From Anaerotalea alkaliphila (GTDB lineage Bacteria > Bacillota > Clostridia > Lachnospirales > Vallitaleaceae): a stretch of DNA of 64,000 nt. Positions within the stretch are counted from its first letter, which is position 1. Each line of letters starts with the position of its first letter. This document shows positions 31,531 to 39,045 of the stretch, one piece after another. The stretch spans positions 1-64,000 of the forward strand of contig NZ_JAAEEH010000012.1 in the NCBI RefSeq assembly GCF_010179735.1, read 5' to 3'. The position numbers were made by a program, and so were the translations under genes. The notes beneath the pieces were generated by a model. The model did no database searches and had not been told where the DNA came from. It was given only the letters and a program-made list of their open reading frames with translations.

Positions 31531-32511
31531 TCAACGCAACTCCGGGACGATGGTCCCTGGATCCCTGCCTTCCAGCACCGCCACCATGCTCCTTGCGGCC
31601 AGCATGGCCATGTCGGCCCTGGTCTGGGCCACGGCGGAGCCGATGTGGGGGAGGGTCACGCAGTTGGCCATCCCCAGCAGGGGGCTCTCCCGTGGTACAG
31701 GTTCCTTCTCGTAGACGTCCAGCCCGGCCCCCCGGATCCAGCCCTCCGAAAGGGCTCTGACGAGGGCCTCCTCCCGGACGGTCTCCCCCCGGGAGACGTT
31801 CACGAAGACGGCGTCGGGCTTCATCCGCCGGAAAGCCTCCTCGTCCATCATCCCCCGGGTGGCGGGGGTCAGGGGGGCCAGCAGGACCACGTAGTCGCTC
31901 CCCGAAAGGAGCTCCTCGAACCCCGCATACCGGACCCCCAGGGCCATTTCCGCCTCCGGCTTCCGGTGCCGGTTGTGGTAGAGGACCTCCATGTCGAAGC
32001 CGAACCGGGCCCGTTTGGCCAGGGCCTCGCCGATCCGCCCCATCCCCAGGATGCCCAGGGTGGCGTGGTGCACGTCCTTCCCGAAGAGGGCCTCGTTGTC
32101 CCCCCGCTGCCAATTCCCGTCCTTCACATACCGGTCCAGCTCCGGAATCCGCCGGGCCGCGGCCAGCAACAGGCCCATGGCCAGGTCCGCCACGGTGTCG
32201 TCCAGGACCCCGGGGGTGTGGGTCCCCGCCACGCCCCGGGCCCGCATCAGCTCCAGGTCGAAATTGTTGTAGCCCACCGAAACGTCGCTGACCACCCGCA
32301 ATTTAGGGGACCGGTCCAGGAGCTCCCCGTTCACCTTGAAGCCCGAGAGCATGACGCCCTCCATTTCCCCGACCTCCGAAAAAAGGGTGTCCAACGGGAG
32401 CCGTCCCGGCCCCCTCCAGATCCGGCAGTCGCAGTGTTCCTTCAAATAGGCCTCCACTTCCCCTGGCACGGGTTGGGCGACGAAGACCTTGGGCAATCCG
32501 TTTCCTTCCAT
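31531..32511 (-). CDS. D-2-hydroxyacid dehydrogenase (glyoxylate/hydroxypyruvate reductase-like)
   Basis: The 326-residue NAD(P)-dependent enzyme of the D-isomer-specific family has the nucleotide loop GILGMGRIGEALAKRA (about 152-167), HNRHRKP after strand 2, and the catalytic Arg, Glu and His in VNVSRGE, DVYEKEP and LPHIGSA. The N-terminal VSVGYNNFD substrate loop is typical of glyoxylate reductases. It oxidises a D-2-hydroxyacid or reduces the 2-oxoacid. GGAGGAG precedes the ATG. The LarA-like gene starts nine bases after its stop, so the pair could equilibrate C2 epimers and then oxidise the D-form. It is transcribed opposite to the kinase operon. Confidence 0.92.
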   Translation of the reverse strand: MEGNGLPKVFVAQPVPGEVEAYLKEHCDCRIWRGPGRLPLDTLFSEVGEMEGVMLSGFKVNGELLDRSPKLRVVSDVSVGYNNFDLELMRARGVAGTHTPGVLDDTVADLAMGLLLAAARRIPELDRYVKDGNWQRGDNEALFGKDVHHATLGILGMGRIGEALAKRARFGFDMEVLYHNRHRKPEAEMALGVRYAGFEELLSGSDYVVLLAPLTPATRGMMDEEAFRRMKPDAVFVNVSRGETVREEALVRALSEGWIRGAGLDVYEKEPVPRESPLLGMANCVTLPHIGSAVAQTRADMAMLAARSMVAVLEGRDPGTIVPELR

Positions 32512-32524
32512 AAAACGCTCCTCC

Positions 32525-33991
32525 TCAGTTTTTCAGCAGGGTGCTTTTCACCGTCCGGCCCTTCACGGTTGTCTTGGCCAGGCCCTCGGCGACCTGTGCC
32601 CCCCGGTCGTTGAAAATCTCCACATAGGTGCAGGTGTCCTGGATGTCGATGATGCCGATGTCCCCGGCCTGGATGCCGGGTATGCTCCCCAGGGCCCCCA
32701 GGATGTCCCCGGCCCGCATCTTCTTGTTCTTGCCCGCGTTGATCCGGATCCGGGAAATCCCCTTGTGGACGCTCCTGTGCTTCTCCGCCGCCTTGCTGGG
32801 GGCCTTGTGGGGGGACTTGTGCTTCAGCTTCTCCAGGGCCCGACCGGCCTTGGGGGGCCTGGCCGGTCCACCCGACTCCTCCAGGGGGACGGTGAAGCCC
32901 AGGTACTCCTGGATCTCCAGCCATTTCGCCTTCTCGTGGACCGAAACCAGGGAAACGGCCAGACCGCTCTCCCCGGCCCTGCCTGTCCTGCCGATCCGAT
33001 GCACGTAGTTCTCCAGCTCCGTGGGGACGTTGTAGTTCACCACCAGGTCCAGCCGGTCGATGTGGATCCCCCGGGCGGCCAGGTCCGTGGCCACCAGCAG
33101 GGGGGATTCCTCCCTCTTGAAGCTGGAGATGGAGCGGAGCCGCTCCTTCTGGGGCATGCCCCCGTGGAGCAGGCAGGACTCCAGACCCTGCTTGTGCAGC
33201 CGGTCCGCCAGCTGGGTGGCCCGCTCCCGGGTGTTGCAGAAGACCATGCAGTTTGCGGGGGCGTGCTTTTCCAGGACCTCCAGGAACTTCTGGAACTTCC
33301 AGTCGTCCGCGGCCTCGATCCAGTACTGCCGGATCTGCTCCGGGGTGGGTTCCGTGGAGCGGATGGCGACCTTTGCGGGGGTCCGCATGTGCCGGTCGCA
33401 GACCTCCCGGATCCTGTCGGGGATGGTGGCGGAGAAGAGGAGGGTGCACCGCTCCTGGGGGATACGGCCCAGGATGGCCTCCACCTCCTCCAGGAAGCCC
33501 CGGTTCAGGAGCTCGTCGGCCTCGTCGATGACCAGGAAGCGGATGCCGGAAAGGTCCAGGTTCTTCCGCTGGACCAGGTCCCCCAGCCTGCCGGGGGTGC
33601 CCACCACCACGTGGACCCGCTGCTTCAGCTGCCGCAACTGGATGTGGATGGGCTGCTTCCCATAGACGGCCAGGGTCCGGACCTTCTTCTGCCTGCCGAT
33701 GTGGGCGACCTCCTCGGCCACCTGGACGGCCAGCTCCCGGGTGGGGGTCAGGACCAGGACCTGGGGCCGGGTCTCCTCCACCACGATCCGGTCGCAGAGG
33801 GGGATCCCGAAGGCGGCGGTCTTCCCGCTGCCTGTCTGGGACTGGACGATGACGTCCTGCCCCTGGAGGACCAGGGGAAGCACCTGCTCCTGGACCTCCG
33901 TGGGGGTGTGGTAGCCCAGGGCGTCCAGGGCCTGGAGGATGGGCTCCTGGAGCCCGAAGCGGCCGAAGCCGCTCTTTTCGTTCATTTGCAT
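32525..33991 (-). CDS. dbpA: DEAD-box RNA helicase with DbpA RNA-binding domain
   Basis: The 488-residue helicase has the Q motif (PTEVQEQVLP), Walker A SQTGSGKTAA, PTRELA, VGTPGRL, the DEAD box VIDEADELL, SAT, and motif VI HRIGRTGRAG. After a Lys-rich linker (about 370-405) the C-terminal SRIRINAGKNKKMRAGDILGAL...IGIIDIQDTCTYVEI is the DbpA RNA-binding domain, which directs such helicases to 23S rRNA hairpin 92 during large-subunit assembly. The promoter TTGACT-N17-TATGCT (34071-34099) gives a roughly 70-base leader containing a GC-rich hairpin (about 34018-34045), as is common for helicases induced by cold. The distance to the dehydrogenase gene is only 13 bases, so read-through into it is possible. 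Confidence 0.92.
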   Translation of the reverse strand: MQMNEKSGFGRFGLQEPILQALDALGYHTPTEVQEQVLPLVLQGQDVIVQSQTGSGKTAAFGIPLCDRIVVEETRPQVLVLTPTRELAVQVAEEVAHIGRQKKVRTLAVYGKQPIHIQLRQLKQRVHVVVGTPGRLGDLVQRKNLDLSGIRFLVIDEADELLNRGFLEEVEAILGRIPQERCTLLFSATIPDRIREVCDRHMRTPAKVAIRSTEPTPEQIRQYWIEAADDWKFQKFLEVLEKHAPANCMVFCNTRERATQLADRLHKQGLESCLLHGGMPQKERLRSISSFKREESPLLVATDLAARGIHIDRLDLVVNYNVPTELENYVHRIGRTGRAGESGLAVSLVSVHEKAKWLEIQEYLGFTVPLEESGGPARPPKAGRALEKLKHKSPHKAPSKAAEKHRSVHKGISRIRINAGKNKKMRAGDILGALGSIPGIQAGDIGIIDIQDTCTYVEIFNDRGAQVAEGLAKTTVKGRTVKSTLLKN

Positions 33992-34070
33992 GGTCTTGTC
34001 TTATCCTTCCGTGGGAGGCCCGGGGCCATGGGTTGGCCCGGGCCGGGTCTTTTCGAAAAATCTCCCTACA

Positions 34071-34099
34071 AGCATAGACGAAGGGGAGGGGGAAGTCAA
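34071..34099 (-). promoter_or_regulatory. Promoter of the helicase gene
   Basis: On the minus strand TTGACT (34094-34099), 17 bases, TATGCT (34071-34076). Confidence 0.7.
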
Positions 34100-34208
34100 T
34101 GGGAAGACAAAAAAAGCCCCGGACCCTTTTTTCAAGGAGCCCGGAGCTTGGGAGCCGCCGTTTTTTACAAGGGCGCAGTGTACGCCTGCCTATATGCGGG
34201 GCTTTCAG

Positions 34209-34394
34209 CTACTTGGCGCATTCCGCCATGCCCAGGCAGCCGGATAAGCCCCGGTCCATGGTCCGGGCGCATTCCGCCACGTGCTGGCCGCCCTTTAGGA
34301 CCGCCATGTTGGAGATGTTGTTGGCCGCCTGCACCTGAGGTGCGGTGCCTGCGATGATGAGGGTGGCCAGGGCCATTGCTGCGAATTTCTTCAT
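34209..34394 (-). CDS. Small secreted cysteine-containing peptide
   Basis: The 61-residue precursor has a signal peptide with AxA cleavage (PQVQAANN, about residue 24), leaving a mature peptide of about 37 residues. That peptide holds three Cys, in HVAECARTMDRGLSGCLGMAECAK. I do not know the family. The Cys spacing (C-x11-C-x5-C), with a His near the first, could form a disulfide plus a free thiol or a metal site. AGGAGG eight bases before ATG 34394 makes it a genuine gene, and a TATGCT -10 lies at 34441-34446. It is alone on its transcript, next to a divergent membrane protein gene. Function is unknown; a signalling or toxic peptide is only one option. Confidence 0.7.
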   Translation of the reverse strand: MKKFAAMALATLIIAGTAPQVQAANNISNMAVLKGGQHVAECARTMDRGLSGCLGMAECAK

Positions 34395-34487
34395 TACCAT
34401 ATCCTCCTGATCTGATTTGTCGGTTTGTCCCGATGGAAACAGCATACAGGCTGGATATGGAGGGATGATGGAGCCGGAGAAATTTCC

Positions 34488-34516
34488 TTGTCATCCGGAT
34501 TTCCCTGGAGTAAACT
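34488..34516 (+). promoter_or_regulatory. Promoter of the two-helix membrane protein gene
   Basis: TTGTCA (34488-34493), 17 bases, TAAACT (34511-34516), about 57 bases before the start codon. Confidence 0.65.
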
Positions 34517-34572
34517 GTTGGTAAGGGAAACGATGCGCTTCGAAATGACAGGGATTGCCCGGAGGAGGAACC

Positions 34573-35139
34573 ATGTACAAGAAATTTTACGGGGTAAAAA
34601 ACGCGGGCGAACGGATCGTCATCGACGTGGCCCTCAGCGACTATATGGATTTTTTCCACGAGTGGGACAACGCCACCTTCCGGAAGAGGGACATGCACCC
34701 GGAGCTGGCGGAATTCCTGGAGCTTTGCTCCGCGGACATCCCCTTGAAGCAGAAGCTGACCATCCGGTTCTACGTGGAGAACGAGGAGAAGGACGATGCC
34801 AGGGAGAGGATGATCGTTGAAAGTTTCCGGACCTACTACGGTTTTTTCGGCAGGACGCAGAAGAAGAAGGCGGCCAGGAACTTCCATTACGCCATGCTGC
34901 TGCTGGCCATCTCCCTCACCCTCATCTTCGCCCAAGCCATCCTGGGAACAATAATCCAAGAGTCCATCTGGACCTCCGTTTTCCTGGAGGGGCTGATGAT
35001 CGGGGGCTGGGTTTTCATGTGGGAGGCCCTGCACATGGTGGCGTTCGAGAGCCAGGCCCTCTTCAAGCACGCAAAGGAGATCGAACGCTTCCTGGAGGCG
35101 GAGCTGCTGTTCAGGTACGAGGACCCGGCGCCGGGTTGA
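34573..35139 (+). CDS. Membrane protein of unknown function, two helices
   Basis: The 188-residue product has a soluble N-terminal domain (about 1-90) with acidic and aromatic residues (LSDYMDFFHEWDNATFRKRDMHPELAEFLELC), a basic turn (GRTQKKKAAR), two membrane helices (about 105-125 and 132-155, separated by a short loop) and an acidic amphipathic tail (FKHAKEIERFLEAELLFRYED). I do not recognise the family. GGAGGAGGAA fixes the ATG at 34573. The gene is monocistronic. Its N-terminal half would face the cytoplasm if the positive-inside rule holds. Confidence 0.7.
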   Translation: MYKKFYGVKNAGERIVIDVALSDYMDFFHEWDNATFRKRDMHPELAEFLELCSADIPLKQKLTIRFYVENEEKDDARERMIVESFRTYYGFFGRTQKKKAARNFHYAMLLLAISLTLIFAQAILGTIIQESIWTSVFLEGLMIGGWVFMWEALHMVAFESQALFKHAKEIERFLEAELLFRYEDPAPG

Positions 35140-35146
35140 GGAGGGT

Positions 35147-36316
35147 TCAGCCCTCGCTCCCCGGGAAGTCCACCGGCAAAAGCTCCGGATGCTGGAAGGT
35201 GCTTTTGACCTGATGGTAGTAGCCGGCTTCGGCGGACTGGAGCAGGCCCTCCATGACTTCCAGGGAGTGGTAGGCCATTTCGCCTCCGGCCCGGGCCGGA
35301 CGGCCGTCCCGGAGGGCGTAGGCCATGTCCACCAGCCCGATGCCCCGGCTGTTTTTCCGGTGGCTGGTTTCGCTGAAGGGGCGCTTTACGGGGACCTTCT
35401 CCCAGTCGGGAAGCTCCTCGGGACGGGGCATCCCCTTCCACCGGTAGTTCTCCCGGGTCCGGAGCAGGATTTCCCCGCCGAACAGGTTGGGGCCGTCCAA
35501 GGGGTCGATGTCCCGGAGGCAGAGGGTGCCCTCGGTGCCGTAGATTTCCATCCGGGGGAGTTCCGAATCCCAGACGTCGAAGCTGGCCAGGACGGTGGCG
35601 ACCACGCCGCTCTCGAAGGCCAGGCTGCCCGAGATGTGGGTGTCCACCTCCACGGGGATGGTCTCCCCCTTCCGGGGCTCGCTTTCGATGGTCCGCCGGT
35701 CGAAGGCCCGGTTGGCCATGGCGCAGCAGCTGCGGACGGGTCCCAGGAGGGAGAGGAGGGCGGTGATGTAGTAGGGGCCGATGTCCAGGAGGGGGCCGGC
35801 ACCCCGGCGGTAGAAGAAGTCCGGGTTGGGATGGTGCCACTCGTGGCCGTGGCTGACCACGAAGGCGGCCGCGCCGGTGACCCTGCCGATCCGCCCCTCG
35901 TCGATGAGCTGGCGGCAGGTCTGGAGCCGGGAGCCCAGGAAGGTGTCGGGGGCGCAGCAGACCGAGAGGCCCTTCCGCTTGGCCAGGTCCATGACCTTTT
36001 TTGCCTCCTCCAGGGTGGCGGCCAGGGGCTTCTCGCTGTACACGTGCTTGCCGGCCTCCAGGGCAGCCAGGTTCAGGGAACCGTGGACCTCGGGCAGGGT
36101 CAGGTTGAGGATGATGTCGATCTCCGGGTCGGACAGGAGCTCGGCGGGGGAGGCGTAGGCCTTGGGGATCCCATGCCGTGCCGCCTTGGCCTGGGCCTTC
36201 TCCAGGCCGCGGCTGGCGCAGGCCGCCACCTCCACGATGGCGTAGTTCTGCAGGTTGCTTATGTAGACGTCGCTGATGTCCCCGAGGCCCAGCACGCCGA
36301 CTTTGAATTTTTTCAT
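35147..36316 (-). CDS. Gfo/Idh/MocA family oxidoreductase
   Basis: The 389-residue NAD(P)-dependent dehydrogenase has the N-terminal nucleotide loop GVLGLGDISDVYI (about 7-19), the signature EKPLA with its catalytic Lys (about 96-100), and a C-terminal domain with DIGPYYI.ALLSLLGPV. The family acts on sugars, inositols, glucosides or biliverdin; the substrate here is not readable. AAAGGCGGG before ATG 36316 sets the start. It is monocistronic, converging with the two-helix membrane protein gene with only seven bases between their ends and no obvious terminator. Confidence 0.9.
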   Translation of the reverse strand: MKKFKVGVLGLGDISDVYISNLQNYAIVEVAACASRGLEKAQAKAARHGIPKAYASPAELLSDPEIDIILNLTLPEVHGSLNLAALEAGKHVYSEKPLAATLEEAKKVMDLAKRKGLSVCCAPDTFLGSRLQTCRQLIDEGRIGRVTGAAAFVVSHGHEWHHPNPDFFYRRGAGPLLDIGPYYITALLSLLGPVRSCCAMANRAFDRRTIESEPRKGETIPVEVDTHISGSLAFESGVVATVLASFDVWDSELPRMEIYGTEGTLCLRDIDPLDGPNLFGGEILLRTRENYRWKGMPRPEELPDWEKVPVKRPFSETSHRKNSRGIGLVDMAYALRDGRPARAGGEMAYHSLEVMEGLLQSAEAGYYHQVKSTFQHPELLPVDFPGSEG

Positions 36317-36394
36317 GGTTTCCCGCCTTTCAAGTCTCGATGGATTTGGTCTCCTGTAATGGTAGCTCTTTTCGGGGGAATGCGCAACAGGAAA

Positions 36395-36469
36395 ATGATG
36401 CATGGGGACGGTTCTTCCGCATCATTCCGGCTGCAAACGGACCGCGAACGGTCCGGAAGAACCGTCCCC
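36395..36469. repeat. Family A palindrome, copy 3 (interrupted)
   Basis: The left half-element ATGATG..GGGGACGGTTCTTCCG..CATCAT (36395-36425), a spacer with an inner stem CGGACC/GGTCCG, and a right arm CGGAAGAACCGTCCCC (36454-36469). It lies between divergent genes, upstream of the promoter at 36502. Confidence 0.85.
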
Positions 36470-36501
36470 GCGGCCCAGCCCTGTCGGCCCTACCCCGTCC
36501 G

Positions 36502-36530
36502 TTCCCTTCGTCCGGGAAGTGTGGTATAAT
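36502..36530 (+). promoter_or_regulatory. Extended -10 promoter of the SGNH hydrolase gene
   Basis: TGGTATAAT (36522-36530) with a weak TTCCCT (36502-36507) 17 bases upstream. Transcription would begin near 36537, making the ATG at 36542 almost leaderless and favouring the TTG start at 36569. Confidence 0.75.
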
Positions 36531-36568
36531 CAGGATATGACATGAGGAAGAAGATGGAGGTGGTTGCA

Positions 36569-37528
36569 TTGAAATCGAAAGGGAAGAGTTTCGTTTTTGC
36601 ACTGATCCTTTGCCTGGCGCTGTTGTCACCGGCCCAGGCGCTGGGAGCCGCCAAGGGGGCGGCGGAACAACAGGCGATGCCGCCGGGGGTCTACCTGAAC
36701 CTGGGGGATTCCATCGCAAAGGGAAGGAGCGCGGCCCCGGGGGCCGACTACCATTCGCTGTACGGCGGCTACCTGCTGGATGCGTATGGCATCGTCCCCC
36801 TGTCGCCGGGCAACGGATTCGCCGTCGACGGCCTGAAGAGCGGTGACCTAATGGATGGGCTGACGTACACCACCCAGGCCCAGCTGGCGGTGGCCAGCGC
36901 GTCTGTCATCACCATCAGCATCGGCGGGAACAACCTGCTGGGACCCATCCAGCAGAGGATCGGAAGCCTGCTCCCCGGGCCTGTGGACTACACGGATCCG
37001 GCGGCGGTGAAGGCGGCCGTGGCGGCCTTGGCACTGAACCCGGCGTTCAATCCGGCCGGCCTTCCTCCGGAAGCCCTGTGGGAAGTCCTGGTGGCAGGAC
37101 TGACTGCGGAGGCCCTGGACCCCGCCTCCGCCCTGGGCATCGCCCTGGATGCGGGGAAAGCCGACTTCCTGGAGGACTGGCCGGCGATTGTGGCCAGGAT
37201 CCGGGAACTGAACCCGGATGCGGTGGTGCTGGCCCTGACCCTCTACAATCCCGTGGACCCGCTGGAGGGCATCCTGCTTTTCAGCCGTTATGAGGAACTG
37301 GTCAAGCCCATGAACGGGGCCCTGCGCAAGACCCAGAACCAGGTCCTCCTGGCGGACGCCTACAAGGCCTTCGGACGGGACGGGGACGCGGTGGCGTTCA
37401 GCCTTGCGTGGGACACCCTGAACCTGGACATCCATCCCACCACCCAAGGCCACGGCATTCTCTTTGAACAGCTGACGGTTCCAAGCAACCTGCGGGACTT
37501 CCGGCCCCTGAGGCTGGCCATCCGGTAG
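36569..37528 (+). CDS. Secreted SGNH/GDSL hydrolase
   Basis: The exported 319-residue esterase or lipase-like protein has block I LNLGDSIAKG (nucleophile Ser48 when numbered from this start), block III ISIGGNNLLG, and block V DIHPTTQGH with the catalytic Asp and His. A signal peptide occupies about 1-27. The likely reaction is ester hydrolysis on lipids, acylated glycans or similar; the substrate is not readable. The TTG at 36569 is chosen because GGAGGTGG (about 36556-36563) is correctly spaced and the signal peptide then begins MKSKGK; the ATG at 36542 has no site. A strong terminator hairpin follows at 37587-37640. Confidence 0.88.
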   Translation: MKSKGKSFVFALILCLALLSPAQALGAAKGAAEQQAMPPGVYLNLGDSIAKGRSAAPGADYHSLYGGYLLDAYGIVPLSPGNGFAVDGLKSGDLMDGLTYTTQAQLAVASASVITISIGGNNLLGPIQQRIGSLLPGPVDYTDPAAVKAAVAALALNPAFNPAGLPPEALWEVLVAGLTAEALDPASALGIALDAGKADFLEDWPAIVARIRELNPDAVVLALTLYNPVDPLEGILLFSRYEELVKPMNGALRKTQNQVLLADAYKAFGRDGDAVAFSLAWDTLNLDIHPTTQGHGILFEQLTVPSNLRDFRPLRLAIR

Positions 37529-37586
37529 CCGGTAGCCGTATGGCGGCAAATCCAGAATCCTGAAATCCAGAATTCCAGTAATCCAA

Positions 37587-37640
37587 ACGAGGGGAAGGCC
37601 CCTCCGGACCATCGCGATCCGGAGGGGCCTTCCCCTCGTT
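37587..37640. terminator. Long terminator hairpin between converging genes
   Basis: A stem of about 22 base pairs (AACGAGGGGAAGGCCCCTCC and its complement) with an 8-9 base loop. It lies between the SGNH gene and the polyferredoxin gene. Confidence 0.8.
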
Positions 37641-37677
37641 CCGTCATCAACCGCAACATGCATGCTGCACGGGATCT

Positions 37678-38955
37678 TCACGGAATCAGCCCTTCCAGTT
37701 CCGCCTTGATGGAGGAAAATTCCAGACCGTTCCGTTCGCAGTGGTCCCGGACACTGGTTCCGGGATCAAACGCCTCCGTTCCCGGGAGGGTCTTCAGGGC
37801 CTCTTCCTCCACCCCCCAGGACAGGAGGTCCCGGAAGGTGGTTTTGCCGGTGACGGCATGGAGCGGCGCCTCCCCGGTCGGCTCCGCATTGTCGTTGGCC
37901 TCCCCGGACACCCATACGGGGAGCTCCACCTGGAACAGGTCGGCGATTTCCCCGAAGGTGTAGGAGCCCCGGATGTCCACGGGGTCGTATTCCCCGGCCG
38001 CCGCACCCTCGGTGATGCGGCCGGGGATTTTGGTGGATTCGGTGATCCAGAGGCCGGCGGCCTTGGCGCCGGAGAGGGTGCCTGTGATGAGAAGAAGGAT
38101 GGCAAGGGCCACCTGCAAGGGGAGGGTCCGCATCATTCCCCCTCCTTCCCGCTTCCAGCGAAACGTATCCGGAACCGGACAGGCGCTGTCGGAAGTGCAT
38201 TCCATGCAGCGTATGCACTGGTTGTCCCGGACGGTCTCCCGGGCCTGGACCTCCAGGTTCATGGGACAGGACCGGTCGCATTTGCCGCATTCGATGCAGG
38301 TGGACGGATTGCGCCGGATCCGGAAGGGGCTGACCCGGTTGGTGATACCCAGGAGGGCCCCGTAGGGACAGAAATACTTGCACCAGGGACGCTCCAAAAA
38401 AAGCGAGCCCAAGGCGGTGGCACCCAAGGCCACGAAGGCGGGCAAAGCCACCTCGCCGCTCCAGAAGCGGAAGAGGGCGTTGTAGGGATCGAGGTTTGCG
38501 AACAGAAGGGTGCCGGACTTGGCGGTGACATAGACCACCCAGACCAGGACCACGTAGCAGAACAGTCGCAAGGCCCGCTCCGGACGGGTTCCGATGAAGG
38601 CGAAACGGTTGTGGCTTTTTCCGAAGACCTTCCTGCCCAGCTTGCCCAGGGCCTCCTGGAAGCTGCCCAGGGGACAGACCCAGCCGCAGAAGAGGGGGCC
38701 CAGAAGGAGGGCGGTCACCCAGATGGCGGCCGTCATCACCAGGGAGGAGGCGTGGATCTTCTGGACGAAGGTCCCCGCCGTCAGCAGGCTGTAGACGGAG
38801 ACCACCCCTCCGAAGGGACACAGGGCGTGGAGGGAGGCGGTGGAAATGAAGGGAAGCGCGTTTCCCGACTCCGCCAGGGTGTGGTTGACCGCAATCAGGG
38901 CCACCACCGCGAAAAAAACGGCTTGGACCAGGGTTCGGATTCTCTTTCGTTGCAT
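37678..38955 (-). CDS. NapH/NosR/YccM-like membrane polyferredoxin
   Basis: The 425-residue protein has about five to six helices and several Cys motifs: CPFGGVVSVY, FCGWVCPLG and WCKYFCPYG at membrane edges, then two 4Fe-4S clusters (CIECGKCDRSCP and CIRCMECTSDSACP). Such proteins pass electrons across or along the membrane to periplasmic or flavin-linked reductases. The C-terminal about 120 residues, after a last helix, form a soluble domain (DIRGSYTFGEIADLFQVEL...TFRDLLSWGVEEEALKTLPGTE) that I do not recognise. AGGGG upstream supports ATG 38955; the frame stays open far upstream, antisense to the subtilase, without meaning. No reductase partner is adjacent. Confidence 0.87.
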   Translation of the reverse strand: MQRKRIRTLVQAVFFAVVALIAVNHTLAESGNALPFISTASLHALCPFGGVVSVYSLLTAGTFVQKIHASSLVMTAAIWVTALLLGPLFCGWVCPLGSFQEALGKLGRKVFGKSHNRFAFIGTRPERALRLFCYVVLVWVVYVTAKSGTLLFANLDPYNALFRFWSGEVALPAFVALGATALGSLFLERPWCKYFCPYGALLGITNRVSPFRIRRNPSTCIECGKCDRSCPMNLEVQARETVRDNQCIRCMECTSDSACPVPDTFRWKREGGGMMRTLPLQVALAILLLITGTLSGAKAAGLWITESTKIPGRITEGAAAGEYDPVDIRGSYTFGEIADLFQVELPVWVSGEANDNAEPTGEAPLHAVTGKTTFRDLLSWGVEEEALKTLPGTEAFDPGTSVRDHCERNGLEFSSIKAELEGLIP

Positions 38956-38978
38956 GTGGAACCCCTCGGACCATTTCC

Positions 38979-39007
38979 TTGTCCGTCCAGTGTCGGAGTG
39001 GTATAAT
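38979..39007 (+). promoter_or_regulatory. Promoter of the subtilase gene with extended -10
   Basis: TTGTCC (38979-38984), 17 bases, TATAAT (39002-39007), preceded by TGG to give TGGTATAAT. Confidence 0.8.
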
Positions 39008-39045
39008 GGAGTTGTCATGACAGAGGAGAAAGGTGGTGCTGGATT

